Notes under the pieces: generated by a model
Told to the model about the DNA's origin: nothing
Databases searched by the model: none
What the model saw: the letters and a program-made list of their open reading frames with translations, nothing else
Position numbers and translations under genes: made by a program
Assembly: GCA_903842845.1 (NCBI GenBank)
Contig: CAIMNN010000175.1
Location: forward strand, 1 to 14,020
DNA length: 14,020 nt
Direction: 5' to 3'
DNA from: an uncultured Acidobacteriaceae bacterium
GTDB taxonomy: Bacteria > Acidobacteriota > Terriglobia > Terriglobales > Acidobacteriaceae
Shown: in pieces, positions 6,096 through 12,923 of the stretch
Position numbering within the stretch: the stretch's first letter is position 1
Layout: every line of letters starts with the position of its first letter

Positions 6096-6593
6096 ATGCC
6101 GCCAATCACGCCACCAGCACTACCCAGTGACGACAAACGATGGAAAATAGTCAGCGGCACCATGCGCCGCCATGGCTTTGCGCGTTCAGCGCTGATAGAG
6201 ACGTTGCACACGGTGCAGTCGTCGTTTGGATATTTGGATAAGAATGCGATACAGTTTGTCGCGCGCTCCTTGCATGTGCCGCTGAGCCAGGCCTATGGAG
6301 TGGCGACGTTCTATCACCACTTCAGCTTGGTGCAGCCGGGCAAGCACACGATAACGGTGTGCACCGGCACGGCCTGCTACATCAAGGGCACGGAGAAGCT
6401 GCTGGGTGAGCTGGAGCAGAAGCTGCACATCAAGCAAGGCGAGACGACGCCGGATGGCAATGTGAGCCTGATGACGGCGCGCTGCGTTGGCGCATGCGGT
6501 CGCGCTCCTGTGACGCTGGCCGATGGCGAATTGTTTGGCCAGGTGACGAGCGAGCAATTGCAGTCAGAGCTGGAAAGGTGGGCGATTCAATGA
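6096..6593 (+). CDS. hoxE: Bidirectional [NiFe] hydrogenase, NuoE-like [2Fe-2S] subunit HoxE
   Basis: 165-residue thioredoxin-like [2Fe-2S] ferredoxin subunit homologous to complex I NuoE. It belongs to the diaphorase module of the cytoplasmic NAD(P)-linked hydrogenase. Cluster ligands are visible as CTGTAC (Cys89, Cys94) and CVGAC (Cys130, Cys134), after the helical N-terminal domain with SFGYLDKNAIQFVARSL and YGVATFYHHF typical of NuoE. The ATG at 6096 is chosen for GGAGG at 6087-6091. The alternative TTG at 6039 would add 19 residues and has no ribosome binding site. The stop overlaps the hoxF start as ATGA. The NuoE label alone would fit complex I, but the adjoining HoxFUYH genes settle the assignment. 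Confidence 0.92.
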   Translation: MPPITPPALPSDDKRWKIVSGTMRRHGFARSALIETLHTVQSSFGYLDKNAIQFVARSLHVPLSQAYGVATFYHHFSLVQPGKHTITVCTGTACYIKGTEKLLGELEQKLHIKQGETTPDGNVSLMTARCVGACGRAPVTLADGELFGQVTSEQLQSELERWAIQ

Positions 6594-8227
6594 ACCTTGA
6601 AGAGCTACAGCAGATAGCGGCGAGCGTGCATGCCGATAACGAGCAATTTGATTTTGAAGTGAACGTCTGTCAGGGCACGGGCTGCCTGTCGCAGCACTCG
6701 GACCAGATCATGGCGCAACTGATAAAAGTGGTCGCCGAGAAGGGCGCGAAGGTCCACGTGCGCAAGACCGGTTGCATGGGATTGTGCGCGGCCGGGCCGC
6801 TGGTGTTGGTGGAACCGGAGAATCAGTTGTTGCAGCACGTCGGCGTGCAGCATGCCGAGTCAGTGATCACGCACTTGGGCAAGGAGCCGGAGAAAGAACT
6901 GCAATGCAATTTGCGCGAGCACTTTGACCAGCAGGTGCACGTGGTGCTTGAGAACTCCGGCCGCATTGACCCTGAGAGGATCGACGAGTACATTGCGCGC
7001 GACGGTTACGAGGGCCTGGTGAAGGCGCTGACCGAGATGCGCCCGGTCGATGTGGTTCAACAGATAACGGAGAGCGGTTTGCGCGGGCGTGGCGGCGGCG
7101 GGTACCCCACAGGGTTGAAGTGGGGCATGGTCGCCAAAGCGGTGAGCGAGACCAAGTACGTTATCTGCAACGGCGACGAGGGTGACCCCGGCGCGTTTAT
7201 GGACCGCAGCGTTCTTGAGAGCGACCCGCAGCGCGTCATCGAAGGCATGGCGATTGCGGCTTACGCGGTTGGCGCAAGCAAAGGTTACGTGTATGTGCGC
7301 GCCGAGTATCCGCTGGCGGTGAGCCGGTTGACGGCGAGTTTGCGCGAAGCAAGAAGGCGCGGATTCCTGGGCAACAATATTTGTGGCACGCCGTTCAACT
7401 TTGACATTGAGATTCGTCTGGGCGCGGGCGCGTTTGTCTGCGGTGAAGAGACGGCGCTGATAGCGTCTATCGAAGGGCAGCGCGGAACACCGCGCGTGCG
7501 GCCTCCGTATCCCGCGGCTTCGGGGCTTTGGGGCAAGCCGACACTTATCAACAACGTTGAGACGTTTGCAAACGTACCGCCGATCCTGCGCAAAGGCGGC
7601 GCGTGGTTTGCGGCCATCGGCAAAGGCAAGAGCAAAGGCACAAAGGTCTTCGCGCTGACCGGCAAGATAAAGAACACCGGCCTGGTTGAAGTGCCGATGG
7701 GCATGAAGTTGCGCGACATCGTCGAAGGCATCGGCGGCGGCGTTCCTGACGGACGCACGTTCAAAGCCGTGCAGACGGGCGGGCCTTCGGGCGGTTGCAT
7801 TCCTGCTGAACTGCTTGATATTGAGGTCAGCTACGAATCGCTGGTGCAGGCGGGCTCGATGATGGGCTCGGGCGGCATGATCGTGATGGACGATACGTCA
7901 TGCATGGTGAATGTGGCGAAGTTCTTCATGGAGTTCTGCATGACCGAGTCGTGCGGCAAGTGCATACCGTGCCGCGCGGGAACGGTGCAGATGCATGAGC
8001 TGCTGAGCAAAATTTGCGAGGGGCGCGCGTCGATGGACGACCTGGACCTGCTCATTGATCTGTGTGGGACGGTGAAGGAAGCCAGCCTGTGCGGACTTGG
8101 ACAGACTGCGCCGAATCCGGTGCTGAGCACACTGCGCTACTTCAAGCAGGAGTACATGGACCATATCCAGAACAAGCGATGTTCGGCCGGCGTCTGCACG
8201 ATGACGCATGAAGGGGTGACGGCATGA
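6590..8227 (+). CDS. hoxF: Bidirectional [NiFe] hydrogenase diaphorase subunit HoxF (NuoF-like)
   Basis: 545-residue subunit that binds FMN and NAD(H) and passes electrons to iron-sulfur clusters. Residues 1-~98 are a second thioredoxin-like [2Fe-2S] module (CQGTGC, Cys27/Cys32; CMGLC, Cys62/Cys66). From ~145 comes the NuoF core: GLRGRGGGGYPTGLKWG (FMN/NAD Gly-rich loop, 163-179), NGDEGDPGAFMDR (194-206) and GAGAFVCGEETAL (278-290). Near the C-terminus, SCGKCIPC (Cys455, 458, 461) plus Cys501 ligate a [4Fe-4S] cluster. The start at 6590 overlaps the hoxE stop, and upstream in-frame starts inside hoxE are not credible. It ends with an extra CSAGVC pair (531-536) in a short tail, without the ferredoxin extension seen in some HydB-type homologues. 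Confidence 0.95.
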   Translation: MNLEELQQIAASVHADNEQFDFEVNVCQGTGCLSQHSDQIMAQLIKVVAEKGAKVHVRKTGCMGLCAAGPLVLVEPENQLLQHVGVQHAESVITHLGKEPEKELQCNLREHFDQQVHVVLENSGRIDPERIDEYIARDGYEGLVKALTEMRPVDVVQQITESGLRGRGGGGYPTGLKWGMVAKAVSETKYVICNGDEGDPGAFMDRSVLESDPQRVIEGMAIAAYAVGASKGYVYVRAEYPLAVSRLTASLREARRRGFLGNNICGTPFNFDIEIRLGAGAFVCGEETALIASIEGQRGTPRVRPPYPAASGLWGKPTLINNVETFANVPPILRKGGAWFAAIGKGKSKGTKVFALTGKIKNTGLVEVPMGMKLRDIVEGIGGGVPDGRTFKAVQTGGPSGGCIPAELLDIEVSYESLVQAGSMMGSGGMIVMDDTSCMVNVAKFFMEFCMTESCGKCIPCRAGTVQMHELLSKICEGRASMDDLDLLIDLCGTVKEASLCGLGQTAPNPVLSTLRYFKQEYMDHIQNKRCSAGVCTMTHEGVTA

Positions 8228-8943
8228 GCGCAGCCACCGATATCAAAACACTTGTGATCAACGGCCAGGATGTGAGCGCACGTCCCGACCAGACGATACT
8301 GGATGTCGCACGCGAGAACGGGATAAATATTCCGACGTTGTGCCATCTGGATGGATTGACCGACGTGGGCGCATGCCGTTTGTGCCTGATCGAGGTGAAA
8401 GGTCAGAACAAACTTTTCCCCGCGTGCGTGACGCGCGTGGAAGAGGGGATGGAAGTGACGACGGAGTCGGAGCGGCTGGCGAAACACCGGCGCACGATAC
8501 TCGAGCTTTTGTTCGCCGAGCGGAATCATATCTGCGCGGTGTGCGTGGCCAACGGGAACTGCGAGTTGCAGTCGTTGTCGCAAGAGCTCGGGTTGACGCA
8601 CGTGAGGCTGCCGTATCGCAACCCTGAGTTGAACGTGGACGCATCGCATGAGCGCTTCACCTGCGACCACAACCGTTGCATCCTTTGCACGCGCTGCGTG
8701 CGCGTTTGCGCAGAGATAGAAGGCGCGCATGTGTGGGATGTGATGGGACGCGGCGCGGATTGCAAGGTGATAACCGACCTTGAGACGCCGTGGGGCGATA
8801 AAAATTCAAGCTGCACAAAATGCGGCAAGTGCGTGCAGGTCTGTCCGACTGGCGCGCTGTATGAAAAAGGCAAGGTCGGCATCGAGAAGCCAAAGCATCC
8901 CGAATTCCTGCCTTACTTGAACCTGATGAGGGAGGCACAATGA
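8224..8943 (+). CDS. hoxU: Bidirectional [NiFe] hydrogenase diaphorase subunit HoxU (NuoG N-terminus-like)
   Basis: 239-residue iron-sulfur wire between HoxF and the HoxYH dimer, similar to the N-terminal part of complex I NuoG. The N-terminal plant-type [2Fe-2S] domain has Cys40, Cys51, Cys54 and Cys68 (DVGACRLCLIEV). A His/Cys cluster motif HICAVCVANGNCELQ follows (His102, Cys104, Cys107, Cys113). Two [4Fe-4S] ferredoxin motifs come next: CILCTRCVRVC (152-162) and CTKCGKCVQVCP (197-208). Start and stop both sit in ATGA-type overlaps with hoxF and hoxY. There is no molybdopterin-like extension, which separates it from NuoG and from formate dehydrogenase subunits. Confidence 0.95.
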   Translation: MSAATDIKTLVINGQDVSARPDQTILDVARENGINIPTLCHLDGLTDVGACRLCLIEVKGQNKLFPACVTRVEEGMEVTTESERLAKHRRTILELLFAERNHICAVCVANGNCELQSLSQELGLTHVRLPYRNPELNVDASHERFTCDHNRCILCTRCVRVCAEIEGAHVWDVMGRGADCKVITDLETPWGDKNSSCTKCGKCVQVCPTGALYEKGKVGIEKPKHPEFLPYLNLMREAQ

Positions 8944-9473
8944 GCAAGCTGAAGGTGGCAACGGTTTGGTTGGATGGCTGCTCGGGCTGCCACATGTCCT
9001 TCCTTGATATGGACGAGCGTCTTCTGGAGCTAGCTGAGAAGATCGACATCGTCTACAGTCCGATAGTGGACCGCAAGGATTATCCGGACGAAGTGGACCT
9101 CGCGCTGGTTGAAGGTGCGGTTGCATCGGTGGACGACGAAGCGAAGATCAAGAAGATACGCGCGCATACAAAGTTTTTGATTGCGATGGGCGATTGCGCC
9201 ATCACCGGCAACGTGCCCTCGATGCGCAACCCGATAGGGCCGCAGGCGATACTGGACCGCGCATACATTGAAAACGCGACGTTGCAGCAGCAGATTCCGA
9301 CGGTGCTGGTGCCGAAGCTGCTCACAGTTGTCAGGCCGATACACGAATTTGTGAAGGTCGACCTGCATCTGCCGGGCTGCCCGCCCTCGGCCAATACTTT
9401 TTACACCGTGCTGACTGCGCTGCTGGCCGGTGAAACGCCGGATATTTCCGCGCTGACCAGATTTGGAGCCTGA
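8940..9473 (+). CDS. hoxY: Bidirectional [NiFe] hydrogenase small subunit HoxY
   Basis: 177-residue small subunit carrying the proximal [4Fe-4S] cluster that hands electrons between the NiFe site and the diaphorase. Ligands are visible at DGCSGC (Cys14, Cys17), MGDCAITG (Cys86) and LPGCPPS (Cys147). It lacks a Tat signal and the medial and distal cluster domain of membrane uptake hydrogenases. Both facts mark a soluble group 3 enzyme. The start overlaps the hoxU stop (ATGA), and it ends three bases before hoxH. Confidence 0.95.
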   Translation: MSKLKVATVWLDGCSGCHMSFLDMDERLLELAEKIDIVYSPIVDRKDYPDEVDLALVEGAVASVDDEAKIKKIRAHTKFLIAMGDCAITGNVPSMRNPIGPQAILDRAYIENATLQQQIPTVLVPKLLTVVRPIHEFVKVDLHLPGCPPSANTFYTVLTALLAGETPDISALTRFGA

Positions 9474-9476
9474 GCC

Positions 9477-10898
9477 ATGACGAAAACAATCACCATCGAC
9501 CCGGTCACACGCCTTGAAGGCCACGGCAAGATCACCCTTGAGCTCGACAAACGCGGCGAAGTAAAGACGGCGCATTTCCATGTGACCCAGGTGCGCGGCT
9601 TTGAGAAATTTTCTGAAGGGCGGCTCTTCTACGAGATGCCGGCGCTGATGGCGCGCATCTGCGGCATCTGCCCGGTGAGCCATTTGATAGCGAGCGCGAA
9701 GGCCTGCGAAGCCATCATGGCCGTCGAGATTCCTCACACAGCGGCGCAGTTGCGGCGCATGATGAACCTGGCGCAGATGGTGCAGTCGCATGCACTGAGC
9801 TTTTTCTATCTATCGTCGCCTGACCTGCTTTTGGGCATGGACTCTGAGCCCACCGCGCGGCACATCTTCGGGGTTGCAGCCTCCTACCCGGAGCTGGGCC
9901 GCGCCGGAATCGGATTGCGGCGCTTTGGTCAGCACATTATCGAACTGCTTGGAGAAAAGCGCATTCATCCCGGATGGATTGTTCCCGGCGGCGTGACCGA
10001 GCCGTTGAGCGCGGAGAAGCGCGATGAGATCCTCAAGATGATCCCTGAGGCGCTTGCAGCAGTGCAACTCGCCATCAAGAGCTACAAAGAGATCACCTAT
10101 CGCTTCGAGGATGAAATTGCACACTTCGCGAACTTCCCGTCGATGTTCCTCGGCCTCATCAACGAAGACGAGTCGGTGGAGTTTACCGATGGCGCGCTGC
10201 GGCTGATAGACGCGAATGGAAACGTTGTTGCCGACGGCATCACCGCGAAGAAGTTCACCGAAGTGATGGGCGAAGCGGTCGAGCCCTACAGTTACACAAA
10301 GTTCGTTTACTACAAGGCGTTTGGTTACCCCGAGGGCTGCTTCCGCGTGGGCCCGCTGGCGCGGTTGAACATTGTGAAGTCGATGTCGACGCCACTGGCC
10401 GACGCCGAACTGCGGCAGTTCAAACAACTCGAGAACGGCCCGGTGCGCAGCTCGTTCCACTATCACCATGCGCGGTTGATCGAGATGCTGCATGGTGTTG
10501 AGAAGATCGAGATGATCTTGAGCGACCCGCTCATTCTCGACAAGCATGTGCGCGCGACGGCAGGTGTCAACCGGCTTGAAGGCGCGGGCCAGGCTGAAGC
10601 GCCGCGCGGCACGCTGGTGCACAACTACAAGGTGGACGAGAACGGGAAGATGACCTGGGCGAACCTGATGGTCGCGACCGGCTTGAACAACAACGCGATG
10701 AACCAGGGCGTGTTGCAGGCAGCGCGCTTCTTTGTGAAGGACGGCAAGCTCAGCGATGGAATTTTGAATCGCATTGAGGCCGTTATCCGCACCTTTGACC
10801 CGTGTTTGAGCTGCTCGACGCACGCATTTGGGAAGATGCCGCTGCTCATCGAGTTGATGGATGAAGACGGGCTCAAGGTCGACGAGGTCCGTCGGTAA
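9477..10898 (+). CDS. hoxH: Bidirectional [NiFe] hydrogenase large subunit HoxH (precursor)
   Basis: 473-residue catalytic subunit that binds the Ni-Fe(CN)2CO centre and interconverts H2 with protons and electrons. Nickel ligands are visible in the N-terminal RICGICPVSH motif (Cys62, Cys65) and the C-terminal DPCLSCSTH motif (Cys443, Cys446, His449). Both are complete, so the enzyme should be active. Twenty-four residues follow His449. In this family the tail is removed by a dedicated protease after nickel insertion, and that length agrees with what I recall for the NAD-linked enzyme of Ralstonia. A long antisense open frame across the gene is a GC-bias shadow. The protease gene begins directly after the stop. 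Confidence 0.96.
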   Translation: MTKTITIDPVTRLEGHGKITLELDKRGEVKTAHFHVTQVRGFEKFSEGRLFYEMPALMARICGICPVSHLIASAKACEAIMAVEIPHTAAQLRRMMNLAQMVQSHALSFFYLSSPDLLLGMDSEPTARHIFGVAASYPELGRAGIGLRRFGQHIIELLGEKRIHPGWIVPGGVTEPLSAEKRDEILKMIPEALAAVQLAIKSYKEITYRFEDEIAHFANFPSMFLGLINEDESVEFTDGALRLIDANGNVVADGITAKKFTEVMGEAVEPYSYTKFVYYKAFGYPEGCFRVGPLARLNIVKSMSTPLADAELRQFKQLENGPVRSSFHYHHARLIEMLHGVEKIEMILSDPLILDKHVRATAGVNRLEGAGQAEAPRGTLVHNYKVDENGKMTWANLMVATGLNNNAMNQGVLQAARFFVKDGKLSDGILNRIEAVIRTFDPCLSCSTHAFGKMPLLIELMDEDGLKVDEVRR

Positions 10899-11366
10899 GT
10901 GGCTGAGCATCTGAAGTGTCTGGTGCTTGCGTGTGGAAATCCTCTGCGCGGCGATGATGGTGTGGGAATTCTGCTGGCGCGTTTTGTTGAGGAGTGGGCG
11001 GCAGAGCGCCGGAGTGACGTCAAAGTAATCGCGCGCATGCAGTGGACGCCTGAGCTGGCCGAGGATATTGCCGCGGCCGAGTCGGTGATATTTATTGATT
11101 GCGCGATTGATGTTGCGGCGGGTTCAATTCATGTGCGCGAAGTTGAGTCGGGTGCCGATGCGCCACCGGCGACACATCATTTGCAACCATACGAATTGCT
11201 GGCGATGACGCGCGACCTGTTCAATCGCACGCCCAAGCGGGCGATGCTGTTTACCGTTGGCGCGGCGAGCGTCGAGATGGGAGAAGGGTTGAGCGCGGAG
11301 GTTGAGGCTGCGCTGCCCGAGGCAAGATTCAAGCTGGAAAAGGCGCTCGAGTCCTGCGTGGACTGA
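10899..11366 (+). CDS. hoxW: Hydrogenase maturation protease, HoxW/HybD family
   Basis: 155-residue endopeptidase expected to remove the C-terminal tail of HoxH once nickel is in place. The family nickel-sensing motifs are visible: GNPLRGDDGVG (13-23, with Asp20 at the position of the HybD glutamate), VIFIDCAID (Asp67) and ATHHLQPYEL (His93/94). The GTG start at 10899 abuts the hoxH TAA with no spacer, so translation is probably coupled. The nearest ribosome-binding-like sequence (GAGG) lies about 12 bases upstream. The specific name hoxW is inferred from gene order. The last codons form part of the operon terminator. Confidence 0.88.
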   Translation: MAEHLKCLVLACGNPLRGDDGVGILLARFVEEWAAERRSDVKVIARMQWTPELAEDIAAAESVIFIDCAIDVAAGSIHVREVESGADAPPATHHLQPYELLAMTRDLFNRTPKRAMLFTVGAASVEMGEGLSAEVEAALPEARFKLEKALESCVD

Positions 11367-11378
11367 GCGCCTAAATTA
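11341..11378. terminator. Bidirectional intrinsic terminator between hoxW and glmU
   Basis: AGGCGCTC (11341-11348) + AGTCC (11350-11354) pair with GGACT (11360-11364) + GAGCGCCT (11365-11372). This makes 13 bp with one bulged G and a TGCGT loop. AAATTATTTCTT follows on the + side, and CCTTTTCC follows on the minus side. The hoxW stop codon (11364-11366) is inside the right arm, and the glmU stop begins four bases beyond. Confidence 0.65.
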
Positions 11379-12761
11379 TTTCTTAGCGTTCTTTGCGCGG
11401 CGGGCTGAGGCCCAGCCTTCTTTGATGAGTGGCTTGGCGCGGCCGACAGCGAGCGCATCAGCGGGAACATCTTTGGGAATGCACGAGGCAGCGCCGACGT
11501 ATGCGCCGTCGCCGATCGAGAGCGGGGCGATGAGCGTTGAGTTGCTGCCAATAAAAGCATTCTTGCCGATTTTTGTTTTGTGCTTGTTAACGCCGTCGTA
11601 GTTGCAAGTGATGGTTCCTGCGCCGATGTTGGTGGCCTCGCCGACTTCCGCGTCGCCGATATAAGTAAGGTGATTGGCCTTTGCGCCCTTGTGGATTTTT
11701 GATTTCTTGATCTCGACAAAGTTGCCGATGTGCGCGTCTGCGCCGATTTCGCTCTCGGGGCGGATGTGCGCGAAGGGGCCGAGCTTTGCTCCGTCGCCGA
11801 TGGAGCTCTCGGCGAGGATGCAGTTTTGGCGAACAAGAACGTTTTCGCCGAGCGTGCAGTTTTCAATCACTGTGTAGGAGCGGATGCGCGTGCCGGTGCC
11901 GATTTTGGTCTTTCCGAGCAACTGCACGTACGGTTCGATGATGGCGTCGGCTGCGATTTCAACTTCAGGGTCGATGACACAGGTGTCGGGGCGCTGGATG
12001 GTGACACCCGAATCCATCAAACGCTTTGCGGTGCGTGCGCGCAAGGATTGGTCGAGGGATGCGAGCTCGGCGATGGTGTTTGCGCCGAGAATTTCATCCG
12101 CGTCCGCGGCTTCAAGCGCGACAACCTTTTCACCGGCGGCGAAGAGCAGGCCGGCGACGGAGGTGAGATAAAGTTCCTTCTGCGCGTTGTTGGTGTTGAG
12201 GTGCGGAAGTGCGGAGAGGAGTTTGGCGGTTGAGAATGCGTAGATGCCGGAGTTGATTTCGGCGCTGTTCTGGCCGGGCTTCAAATCTTTTTGCTCGATG
12301 ATGGCCTGGACTTCATTCGACCCATCGCGGCGAAAGATGCGGCCGTAGCCTGTTGGGTCGGCGGGGCGCGCGGTGAGGATGGTCATTGCCGCCTTCTCGG
12401 CCTGGTGGAAATCAAAGAGCGCGCGGATTGTTTCGGGGCGGATGAGTGGCACATCGCCGGAGAGGATGAGGACCTGGTCCGAAGTTTTAATCGCCTCAGC
12501 GGCGCATTGAACCGCGTGGCCCGTGCCGAGCTGTTCGGTCTGCTGGACGAAGCCGACGCCGGATGCTGCGACGGCCGCCTCAACCTGCGCGGCCTGATGC
12601 CCGACGATGACGTGAATTGCCGAAGCCGGAACAACCGCCGACGCAGCGCGGATTACGTGCATCAACAGCGGCGCGCCGCCGATCTCATGCAGCACCTTGG
12701 CGCGGTTTGATTTGAGGCGCGTGCCCTTGCCCGCGGCCATAATTAAAATTGCCAGGCTCAC
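11376..12761 (-). CDS. glmU: Bifunctional UDP-GlcNAc pyrophosphorylase / glucosamine-1-phosphate acetyltransferase GlmU
   Basis: 461-residue cytoplasmic enzyme for the last two steps of UDP-N-acetylglucosamine synthesis, feeding peptidoglycan and lipid A. The N-terminal uridylyltransferase domain shows AAGKGTRLKSNRAK (9-22), EQLGTGHAVQ (76-85), the Mg site LSGDVPLI (100-107) and EINSGIY (168-174). The C-terminal left-handed beta-helix from ~255 shows hexapeptide repeats (IGTGTRI, IGDGAKLG, IGADAHIG, IGSNSTLI). It carries the catalytic histidine in KANHLTYIGD (His364) and the NYDGVNKHKTKIG acetyl-CoA region. The start is GTG at 12761 with GGGAG 7 bases upstream. Length matches the family. It is convergent with the hydrogenase operon. 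Confidence 0.96.
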   Translation of the reverse strand: MSLAILIMAAGKGTRLKSNRAKVLHEIGGAPLLMHVIRAASAVVPASAIHVIVGHQAAQVEAAVAASGVGFVQQTEQLGTGHAVQCAAEAIKTSDQVLILSGDVPLIRPETIRALFDFHQAEKAAMTILTARPADPTGYGRIFRRDGSNEVQAIIEQKDLKPGQNSAEINSGIYAFSTAKLLSALPHLNTNNAQKELYLTSVAGLLFAAGEKVVALEAADADEILGANTIAELASLDQSLRARTAKRLMDSGVTIQRPDTCVIDPEVEIAADAIIEPYVQLLGKTKIGTGTRIRSYTVIENCTLGENVLVRQNCILAESSIGDGAKLGPFAHIRPESEIGADAHIGNFVEIKKSKIHKGAKANHLTYIGDAEVGEATNIGAGTITCNYDGVNKHKTKIGKNAFIGSNSTLIAPLSIGDGAYVGAASCIPKDVPADALAVGRAKPLIKEGWASARRAKNAKK

Positions 12762-12893
12762 TTGAAGCTCCCGTGTTTCACACTAAGGATTGAGGGGCGC
12801 GTGCGTCAAACCAGCCGAAGACAGGCGTAAGACGCATTTGCCAAGCGCGAAAATTCACAATTGCGGCTATCCCAAACCGCGCCCAATCAAATA

Positions 12894-12911
12894 CCTTGTA
12901 AGCACAAGGAG
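12894..12911 (+). promoter_or_regulatory. Hairpin touching the Shine-Dalgarno of the amidohydrolase gene
   Basis: CCTTGT (12894-12899) and ACAAGG (12904-12909) form a perfect 6-bp stem with an AAGC loop. The 3' arm holds most of AAGGAG (12906-12911), the only ribosome-binding-like sequence, 12 bases before the ATG. Together with the long A-rich spacing this suggests low or regulated initiation. Confidence 0.35.
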
Positions 12912-12923
12912 AACTAAAAAAAG

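Noticed and set aside
6494..6589. Upstream start for HoxF inside hoxE
   Set aside because: The ATG at 6590 makes the same ATGA overlap as the other operon joints and starts the recognisable domain.
9810..10910. 366-codon open frame antisense to hoxH
   Set aside because: Composition is Arg/His/Gln-rich, without motifs; it is the expected shadow of a GC-rich coding strand across a definite hydrogenase gene.
12802..12836. TGCGTC ... GACGCA inverted repeat upstream of glmU
   Set aside because: Six-base arms separated by 23 bases in GC-rich DNA; likely chance, and no promoter could be anchored to it.
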